5,751 nt of DNA from an uncultured Clostridia bacterium (GTDB taxonomy: Bacteria > Bacillota > Clostridia > Oscillospirales > Oscillospiraceae). How positions within the stretch are numbered: the first letter of the stretch is position 1; every line of letters begins with the position of its first letter. Shown here in pieces: positions 1-5,036 of this stretch. The DNA lies in the NCBI GenBank assembly GCA_947176425.1, contig CAMWQV010000159.1, positions 1-5,751 of the forward strand, read 5' to 3'. A program made the position numbers and the translations under genes. The notes below the pieces were generated by a model. It had not been told where the DNA came from. It searched no databases and was given only the letters and a program-made list of their open reading frames with translations.

Positions 1-2109
1 AAAAATGCGTTTGCAGGCTGCAAAAAATTAGAAGCTGTTGTGATACCGCCCCATGTCAAAGAATTGGCAGGCGGTGTTTTCGACGGTTGTTCCAGTTTGC
101 GGTCTGTCTCCCTGCCGGACGGCCTGCGGTCTCTGAACGCCGGGACATTCAAGGACTGCAAAGCCTTGACGGAAATTGTTCTCCCGGACGGCATGACCGC
201 GCTGACCAACCGCGGCTACGGCTATGATGGTATTTTCGAGAACTCCGGCCTGACTAAAGTCACTATTCCGGCGGGTGTGACGGAACTTCCCTATCAGATT
301 TTCAGCGGCTGTACCCAACTCCGTGAAGTTATTTTACCCTCCCAGCTGGAAAAAATCGGCCCCAACGCATTTTGCGGCTGCTGTTCCCTGACAGCGCTGG
401 ATATACCGGAAACTGTGACAGAAATTGGCCGCTGCGCGTTCGAGGACTGCGCCGCCCTTACCGAAATTACCATTCCTGCCGGTGTGAAGTCTTTGGGACA
501 CTTTACCTTCGGCGGCTGTACAGAACTGAAAACCATTACGATATCAGGCGGCAATGTTTCATTTGACAAATGTGCCTTTGATAACTGCGGCGCCGGCATT
601 ATCGCTGACAACGTGACCCTCGGCAAGCTGCCCGAAAATGCCCGCGAAAAGATCCTGCTTGCCTTCGCGAAACAGTACACCGCAAAAGAAGATATGCCGA
701 AATCACGCCGGGACAACTGCATCAGGTACATCCGCCGCGTCAGAGTCAGGCTCTTTACTCTCGCCCTCGACAACAGGGACCTGTTTTATGTCATGATTCA
801 GGAAAAAGTGTTCAAACAGGACGATTTTGAGGAGATTATGCGGATCGCCCAGAACTATAACAATGCCGAAATCATCGCCGCGCTGCTGGAGTACCAGAAG
901 CAGAACTTCAAACCGGTTGACGAAATGGAGGAGTTTGAGCGGCAGCTGAATATCATTGAAACCAATATCCTCCCTGTCGCCGACGCGAAAAAAATCTGGC
1001 GGTACGAGAAGGACAAAAAAGGGAATATTTGTCTTCTCGGCTACAAAGGGAAGGATACCATGGTCATGATTCCCAAGCAAATCGGCAAAGACCCCGTGAC
1101 CGCGCTGGGGGAACGCGCCCTCAGTCCCACCGCCTCCCCGCTGCCCTTCGCCGTCCGCGCCGCCCGCGGAAATATCCAATCCGTTATCATCCCCGCCAAT
1201 ATCCGGAAGATCGGCGCACATATTCTGGAAGGCTGCTTCAATCTAACCGAAATTTCTGTCGCACCGGAAAACAAATGGTACTGTGCAGAGGGCGGGATGC
1301 TTCTCAGCAAAGACCGCTCCGCTCTGCTCCATGTAACCGCCGCGAAAGGCGCTGTCGTGATTCCGGAGGGCATACGACACATAGAAAAAATGTTCTTTTA
1401 CGAGAACCAAGCGGTCACCGCCGTCACCCTGCCCCAAAGCCTGACCGAAATAGATGCCTATGCGTTTGAGAACTGTACTTCTTTGCAGTCCGTCAACATC
1501 CCCGGTAAGCTGGAATGCGTTCCCTGGGACTGCTTCCACAACTGCACCGCGCTGGAACGGGTGGATTTTGTACCCGGCGTCAAAAAAATCGACAAATGGG
1601 CTTTCTGCGGCTGCCAGAAATTGAAAACTGTCAATCTGCCGGAAGGTCTGCTCAGCATTGAACCCCATGCCTTTGAAGACTCTGGCCTGACCTCTGTCAC
1701 TTTCCCCAAAACCCTGGAGGCGATTAAAAAGCAGGCGTTCCGAGCCTGCCATCAGCTGACCAGCCTTGTTTTCCCCGGCGGACTGAAAAAAATCAATCAG
1801 GAAGCCTTTCTCGCCTGTGAAGGACTGGTTTCTCTGGATATCCCCGGCAGTGTGAACGTCATCGGCGCGCACGCTTTCTGCAACTGCACCGCACTGCAAA
1901 CCGTTGTCATCCGGGAGGGCGTGAAGGATATCCGGAAATGCGCGTTTTTAGGGTGCGAAAAACTGACAGACGTTTATCTGCCCGCTTCCCTCTCCCTGAA
2001 AAAAATGGGGGACGGTATCTTCAACGCCTGCCCGAATGTGGTCATTCACGCCCCTGCAGGCTCTGACGCTGCCGCCTATGCCTCCGAGTTAAAATTGATC
2101 GTAACCTGA
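1..2109 (+). CDS. BspA-type leucine-rich repeat protein, two LRR arrays around a helical insert (5' partial)
   Basis: The reading frame is open from base 1 and already encodes LRR sequence (NAFAGCKKLEAVVIP), so the gene starts upstream; the GTG at 40 is internal. 702 residues are visible. Codons 1 to about 205 are an LRR_5 array of roughly 23-residue units with the pattern IPxGVxxIxxxAFxxCxxL. Codons about 210-315 are an alpha-helical insert containing YIRR (243-246) and LLEYQ (295-299). Codons about 322-375 are a beta-rich linker with AKKIW (329-333) and GYKG. A second LRR array runs to the end and closes with a typical HAPAGS cap. An NKWYCAEGGMLLS segment is the non-repeat 'island' often seen in BspA proteins. 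LRR_5 proteins are binding scaffolds; the ligand is unknown. It lies 30 nt before the VWA gene on the same strand. Cellular location cannot be judged without the N-terminus. Family assignment is secure; the role is not. Confidence 0.93.
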   Translation, partial: KNAFAGCKKLEAVVIPPHVKELAGGVFDGCSSLRSVSLPDGLRSLNAGTFKDCKALTEIVLPDGMTALTNRGYGYDGIFENSGLTKVTIPAGVTELPYQIFSGCTQLREVILPSQLEKIGPNAFCGCCSLTALDIPETVTEIGRCAFEDCAALTEITIPAGVKSLGHFTFGGCTELKTITISGGNVSFDKCAFDNCGAGIIADNVTLGKLPENAREKILLAFAKQYTAKEDMPKSRRDNCIRYIRRVRVRLFTLALDNRDLFYVMIQEKVFKQDDFEEIMRIAQNYNNAEIIAALLEYQKQNFKPVDEMEEFERQLNIIETNILPVADAKKIWRYEKDKKGNICLLGYKGKDTMVMIPKQIGKDPVTALGERALSPTASPLPFAVRAARGNIQSVIIPANIRKIGAHILEGCFNLTEISVAPENKWYCAEGGMLLSKDRSALLHVTAAKGAVVIPEGIRHIEKMFFYENQAVTAVTLPQSLTEIDAYAFENCTSLQSVNIPGKLECVPWDCFHNCTALERVDFVPGVKKIDKWAFCGCQKLKTVNLPEGLLSIEPHAFEDSGLTSVTFPKTLEAIKKQAFRACHQLTSLVFPGGLKKINQEAFLACEGLVSLDIPGSVNVIGAHAFCNCTALQTVVIREGVKDIRKCAFLGCEKLTDVYLPASLSLKKMGDGIFNACPNVVIHAPAGSDAAAYASELKLIVT
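628..951 (+). other. Conserved alpha-helical insert module in LRR gene 1
   Basis: This segment separates the two LRR arrays. It lacks the LRR pattern and is rich in charged and long aliphatic residues consistent with helices, ending in the LLEYQKQNF motif. The same module occurs in the LRR gene starting at 5037. Aligning both from YIRR to the NFK end gives 62 residues without a gap, of which I count about 27 identical by eye. The paired-helix look is reminiscent of ankyrin-like or other alpha-solenoid repeats, but I cannot name a family. Confidence 0.7.
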
Positions 2110-2120
2110 CAAATCAGATG

Positions 2121-2126
2121 AAAGGA
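2121..2126 (+). promoter_or_regulatory. Ribosome binding site of the VWA gene, long spacing
   Basis: AAAGGA lies 13 nt before the ATG at 2140, longer than the usual 5-9 nt. No other in-frame start lies nearby: the next methionine is residue 84, inside the first domain. The start at 2140 therefore holds, although initiation may be weaker than for the neighbouring genes. Confidence 0.55.
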
Positions 2127-2139
2127 TTTTTTTATCATC

Positions 2140-3426
2140 ATGGAAAATCAAGCCGAAGCCCTTGCCAAAGAAGTTTTGACACTCTCAAGAAATACGCTCC
2201 TTGTGAACCTCCGGTTTCTTGACGCCGCCCTCAGCCAGTTTCAGCTGGTTCCCAAATCCATCACCTTCGCTACCGACAGCAAACATCTCTTTTACGGCCC
2301 GAAACACGTCCTGCTCCGCTACAGGCAGGAAAAAGAAACCGCTGTCCGCGATTACCTCCATCTCGTCCTGCACTGCGTTTTCCGGCATATGTTCATCAAT
2401 ACCCTTGTTGACCAGCCCCTCTGGGACCTTGCCTGCGATATCGCGGTGGAAGAAGTGATAAACGGCCTGAATATTCCTTCCGCCAACGCCTCCCGTCAGG
2501 CAAAACAGGCCCCTGTACTTGCAAGCCTCAAGAAGAATATCAAACAGATCACGGCGGAAAAAGTCTACCGCTGGTATCAGGACCATCCGCCGGAAAATAT
2601 CGCGTCCCTCTCGCTGCTGTTCTGGGGCGACAGCCATAAACCGTGGTACGAACCGCCGGAAGAAAAAAAACGCAGCGGGTTCGGTTTCTCCGCCGATATG
2701 GAACCGGTCTGGAAAGAAATCGCCCAAAGAATGCAGTTGGATTTAGAGACGTTTTCCAAAATGCAGGGCGACCGGGCAGGGAACCTCACCCAAAACCTGA
2801 AAGCTGTGAACCGGGAGAAATACGACTATACCGGTTTCCTGAAAAAATTCGCCGTCCGGGGCGAGGTCATGAAGCTGGACCCGGACGAGTTCGATTATGT
2901 TTTTTATACCTACGGCCTCAAATTATACCAAAATATGCCCCTGATCGAACCGCTGGAGTATCGGGAAGTCAAACGCATCCGGGAATTTGTGATTGCTATT
3001 GATACCTCCGGTTCCGTTTCCGGGGAACTGGTGCAGACGTTCGTCCAGAAAACCTATAACGTGCTGAAATCCACAGAGAGTTTTTTCAGCAAAATCAATC
3101 TGCATATCATCCAGTGCGACGCCAAAATTCAGGAGGATGTCAAAATCACCAATCAGGAGGAATTTGACAAGTATCTGGAAACGATGGTCATTCGGGGCCT
3201 GGGCGGTACCGACTTCCGGCCTGTGTTCGCGTATGTGGACGAGCTGAGACGGCAGAAAGAGTTTACAAACCTGAAAGGCTTGATCTATTTTACTGACGGT
3301 TACGGTACGTTTCCGGAGAAAAAGCCGGATTATGACGCCGCTTTCGTCTTTGTCGAGGACGAGTACAATAATCCCAATGTCCCGCCCTGGGCGATTAAGC
3401 TGGTTTTGCAGAAAGATGAAGTATAG
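2140..3426 (+). CDS. VWA-like protein with degenerate metallopeptidase-like N-terminal domain (DUF2201 type)
   Basis: 428 residues. The N-terminal domain (about 10-115) resembles the putative metallopeptidase domain of DUF2201-type proteins: H74-L-V-L-H78 followed by H83, then LWDLACDIAVEEVINGL (94-110), which matches the family's LWNxACDxxIN block. The catalytic glutamate of HExxH is a leucine (L75), so peptidase activity is doubtful although three histidines remain. A charged linker region follows (about 130-280). The C-terminal VWA-like domain (about 282-428) has a complete MIDAS: D288-T-S-G-S292, T357-D358 in GLGGTDFRP, and D386 in YFTDG. No signal peptide or membrane segment is seen, so it is probably cytoplasmic. 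Family members usually pair with a MoxR-type AAA+ ATPase, which is not in this window. It lies 30 nt after LRR gene 1 and 11 nt before LRR gene 3. Family call firm; function inferred. Confidence 0.9.
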   Translation: MENQAEALAKEVLTLSRNTLLVNLRFLDAALSQFQLVPKSITFATDSKHLFYGPKHVLLRYRQEKETAVRDYLHLVLHCVFRHMFINTLVDQPLWDLACDIAVEEVINGLNIPSANASRQAKQAPVLASLKKNIKQITAEKVYRWYQDHPPENIASLSLLFWGDSHKPWYEPPEEKKRSGFGFSADMEPVWKEIAQRMQLDLETFSKMQGDRAGNLTQNLKAVNREKYDYTGFLKKFAVRGEVMKLDPDEFDYVFYTYGLKLYQNMPLIEPLEYREVKRIREFVIAIDTSGSVSGELVQTFVQKTYNVLKSTESFFSKINLHIIQCDAKIQEDVKITNQEEFDKYLETMVIRGLGGTDFRPVFAYVDELRRQKEFTNLKGLIYFTDGYGTFPEKKPDYDAAFVFVEDEYNNPNVPPWAIKLVLQKDEV

Positions 3427-3429
3427 GAG
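3425..3429 (+). promoter_or_regulatory. Ribosome binding site of LRR gene 3, overlapping the VWA stop codon
   Basis: AGGAG begins inside the TAG stop of the VWA gene (3424-3426) and sits 8 nt before the ATG at 3438. The overlap fixes this start and suggests translational coupling, so the VWA and LRR proteins may be made in linked amounts. Confidence 0.75.
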
Positions 3430-3437
3430 ATTTTGCT

Positions 3438-4538
3438 ATGAAACCTGTCATTCTCCCCGCCGCCGGCGCGAAAAAAATCTGGAATTATGAACCGCTCCCA
3501 GACGGAACACTGCGCGTCACCGGCTACAAAGGCGGCGATTTAGATATTACTGTCCCCAGCGGCATCGGCAGGCGGACCGTTTCTGAAATCGGCGGCCTCG
3601 CGTTCAGCCCTGCTGCCGGCCTGCACCGTACCGCCGTGCGGAAGACACGGGAAAATCTGCGTTCCGTTGCCATTCCGGAGGGCGTCCGGAAACTGGGCAG
3701 CCGTGTCTTTGCCCACTGCGGCAAGCTGACACGTCTGTCCCTGCCGGGGACGCTGGAACAAACCGGAGATAATATCCTGCTGGGAGTCCGGACGCTGGAG
3801 GCCGTGGAGCTTCCGGACGGACACCCGGTTTTCCGCTGGGAAGGCCCCGTGCTGACCGAACGGCACGGGGAACGCTGCAAACTTCTGTACTGTCTGCCCG
3901 AACCGTCCGGCGTGTACCGAATCCCTGAAGGCGCGGAGGAAATTCCGGTATGGCTGCTGGAGTGGCCCAAGAGAAATACAGTTAAAAATTTGATTGTATC
4001 CAAAGGACCGGAAATTCTTCCGGAAAAACTGCTTTCGTGCGCCGCGCTGCTGGAATATGCCGTATTGCCGGAAGGTATGACCGAAATCCAGCCAGAAGCC
4101 TTTTTCAAATGCGAAAACCTGCGCGGAATCGTGCTTCCGGACAGCCTGCGGGAAATCGGTACGCAAGCCTTTGTCTTTTGCAGCAAGCTGACGGAAATCG
4201 TTCTGCCGGACGGTCTGGAAAAAATCGGTGACAGAGCGTTCGCGTCCTGCAAAATGCTGAACGATGTGACAATTCCAGGTTCCGTCACCTGCGTCCCCTG
4301 GGAGTGCTTCGCCTACAGCGGTTTGGAACGCGTCCGCATAGAGGAAAATGTGCGGGAACTCAAAGCCTTTGCCTATGGCTGCAAATTGCTGACAGACGTT
4401 TTTCTGCCCGCAAGCGTCGAAAATATTGACGGCTATGCGTTCCATGGCTGCGGAGAACATCTCACGATTCACGCGCCCGTTGGGTCCTATGCGGAACTGT
4501 TCGCAAAAGAACATTGCATCCAGTTTGAGGCGGTTTGA
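3438..4538 (+). CDS. Leucine-rich repeat protein, short paralogue of the C-terminal half of LRR gene 1
   Basis: 366 residues and complete. It starts with a short lead and goes straight into the AKKIW linker (11-15), with GYKGGD (29-34) and GIGRRTVSEIGGLAFSP (42-58). LRR_5 repeats run from about 73 to 340, interrupted by an island (about 127-170: HPVFRWEGPVLTE, then YRIPEG). The protein ends with the HAPVGS cap (345-350). It matches gene 1 from its AKKIW linker onward, including CVPWECF (285-291) against CVPWDCF, but has no N-terminal LRR array and no helical insert. One repeat near 304-315 (NVRELKAFAYGC) is a residue or two short. No signal peptide is visible, so a cytoplasmic location is likely. 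It is 11 nt downstream of the VWA gene and in the same operon. Expected role: protein-binding scaffold, partner unknown. Confidence 0.92.
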   Translation: MKPVILPAAGAKKIWNYEPLPDGTLRVTGYKGGDLDITVPSGIGRRTVSEIGGLAFSPAAGLHRTAVRKTRENLRSVAIPEGVRKLGSRVFAHCGKLTRLSLPGTLEQTGDNILLGVRTLEAVELPDGHPVFRWEGPVLTERHGERCKLLYCLPEPSGVYRIPEGAEEIPVWLLEWPKRNTVKNLIVSKGPEILPEKLLSCAALLEYAVLPEGMTEIQPEAFFKCENLRGIVLPDSLREIGTQAFVFCSKLTEIVLPDGLEKIGDRAFASCKMLNDVTIPGSVTCVPWECFAYSGLERVRIEENVRELKAFAYGCKLLTDVFLPASVENIDGYAFHGCGEHLTIHAPVGSYAELFAKEHCIQFEAV

Positions 4539-4546
4539 CTGGCAGC

Positions 4547-4572
4547 AAAATCCCACCCCTTTCGGAGTGGGA
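4547..4572 (-). terminator. Rho-independent terminator of the hicAB locus
   Basis: Read on the minus strand, an inverted repeat (4572-4551; stem TCCCAC/GTGGGA plus two more G-C pairs beyond one mismatch, 4-nt loop) is followed at once by TTTT. It begins 14 nt after the hicB stop. On the plus strand the hairpin has no T tract after it, so it is a poor terminator for LRR gene 3, although the stem could partly work both ways. Confidence 0.72.
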
Positions 4573-4586
4573 CAGCTTGAATACGA

Positions 4587-4802
4587 TCACTGCACGCCCA
4601 GACGCTGTTTCAAACCTTCTTGCAGGACTTGGGAAAAATTAACTCCAGCCTGTATTGCCATTTCATTCAAATAGTTCGGAAGTGTGACGTTTTTCCGAAC
4701 AGCTATGGTCTCGCCCTGTGTTCCAATATTCAGATCAGGAACGCTGACAGTATATCCCCCCTCGTCTGCCGGGGTCAGTATGATAGCATACACTTGTTTC
4801 AT
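4587..4802 (-). CDS. hicB: HicB-family antitoxin with an internal deletion
   Basis: 71 residues, about half the usual 130 or so. Residues 1-34 are the start of the HicB partial RNase H-like domain (VYAIILTPADEGGYTVSVPDLN, then TQGE), which normally binds the toxin. Residues 35-70 are the C-terminal ribbon-helix-helix DNA-binding part (VRKNVTLPNYLNEMA, then GVNFSQVLQEGLK). The stretch that normally separates them, including the long helix after TQGE and the rest of the core fold, is absent, and the frame stays open across the junction near 4700. The start is supported by TAGGAGG (4817-4811), 8 nt upstream and overlapping the hicA stop. It could still bind its operator, but toxin neutralisation is doubtful. 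It is convergent with LRR gene 3. The family call is strong; whether the product is functional is open. Confidence 0.87.
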   Translation of the reverse strand: MKQVYAIILTPADEGGYTVSVPDLNIGTQGETIAVRKNVTLPNYLNEMAIQAGVNFSQVLQEGLKQRLGVQ

Positions 4803-4810
4803 CTCAGGAA

Positions 4811-4817
4811 CCTCCTA
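4811..4817 (-). promoter_or_regulatory. Ribosome binding site of hicB, overlapping the hicA stop
   Basis: TAGGAGG, a near-perfect Shine-Dalgarno sequence 8 nt before the hicB ATG, starts at the TAG that ends the hicA frame. This is the usual coupled arrangement of hicA and hicB and is intact here despite the damage to both genes. Confidence 0.75.
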
Positions 4818-4945
4818 TTTCAATCCATACTTGCGGATAATGACTCTGGCTAAAGGCTCTTTAATATCACAATGGCGTGGAATCGGTTCGCTTCCTTTTC
4901 CGTTTGTATAGATATCATGATTTCCGCCACTGTCTTTTTATTCAT
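4815..4945 (-). pseudogene. hicA: hicA toxin remnant: N-terminal segment lost and reading frame broken
   Basis: A minus-strand frame from 4937 to the TAG at 4817-4815 encodes 40 residues matching the C-terminal part of HicA mRNA interferases: GGNHDIYTNG, then EPIPRH, then IKEPLARVIIRKYGLK. The conserved histidine of the GxNH motif is present. This frame has no start codon and is closed upstream by TAA (4940-4938). A good RBS (GGAGGG, 4959-4954) and an ATG at 4945 remain, but that ATG reads MNKKTVAE in another frame and stops at 4850. The first helix and strand of HicA (about 20 residues, ending in a GW motif) are missing. The picture fits an internal out-of-frame deletion just after the third codon. 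A -1 shift in the A5 tract at 4939-4935 would rejoin the frames, but the product would still lack the N-terminus. It is probably inactive. Confidence 0.82.
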
Positions 4946-4967
4946 TCTCTACTCCCTCCGCAATAAC

Positions 4968-4996
4968 ACTATACGTTTTCAATGCGCATTTGTCAA
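4968..4996 (-). promoter_or_regulatory. Promoter of hicAB with a palindromic candidate operator in the spacer
   Basis: On the minus strand there is a perfect -35 (TTGACA, 4996-4991), a 17-nt spacer and a -10 of TATAGT (4973-4968, five of six consensus bases), followed 22 nt later by the hicA start. The spacer contains the perfect 10-bp palindrome AATGCGCATT (4981-4990). HicB antitoxins repress their own promoter through their DNA-binding domain, so this palindrome is the likeliest operator. The promoter call is strong; the operator role is inferred. Confidence 0.8.
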
Positions 4997-5022
4997 GCGA
5001 AACAGAAAATCAACATATCAGC

Positions 5023-5030
5023 AAGGAGGA
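5023..5030 (+). promoter_or_regulatory. Strong ribosome binding site of LRR gene 4
   Basis: AAGGAGGA, close to the full anti-16S complement, lies 6 nt before the ATG at 5037 and fixes that start. The 26 nt between it and the hicAB -35 box show no convincing plus-strand promoter, so the gene may depend on transcription from further upstream. Confidence 0.8.
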
Positions 5031-5036
5031 ATTTCC

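Noticed and set aside
40..42. GTG as the start codon of LRR gene 1
   Set aside because: Codons before it already read as an LRR unit in the same frame up to base 1, so the true start is outside the window.
1243..1899. Long minus-strand open frame inside LRR gene 1 (218 residues)
   Set aside because: It is antisense to a clear LRR array and shows no recognisable motif. Periodic repeats in the plus strand keep the complementary frame open.
3540..4556. Long minus-strand open frame (338 residues) opposite LRR gene 3
   Set aside because: Its sequence is the complement of the LRR repeats, with no RBS-supported start or domain; the plus-strand gene is unambiguous.
4551..4572. Hairpin as terminator of LRR gene 3
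   Set aside because: There is no T tract after it on the plus strand; the T tract is on the minus-strand side, just after hicB.
4620..4911. Small plus-strand open frames across the hicAB region
   Set aside because: They are antisense to the recognisable HicA and HicB sequences and have no family resemblance of their own.
4850..4945. 31-residue minus-strand frame starting MNKKTVAE, as a separate small gene
   Set aside because: It uses the hicA RBS and start but leaves the HicA frame after three codons; it is best read as the debris of the deletion rather than a new gene.
4990..5019. Plus-strand promoter for LRR gene 4 (TTGTCA with CATATC)
   Set aside because: The -10 matches only three of six consensus bases and would place the transcript start in or next to the ribosome binding site.
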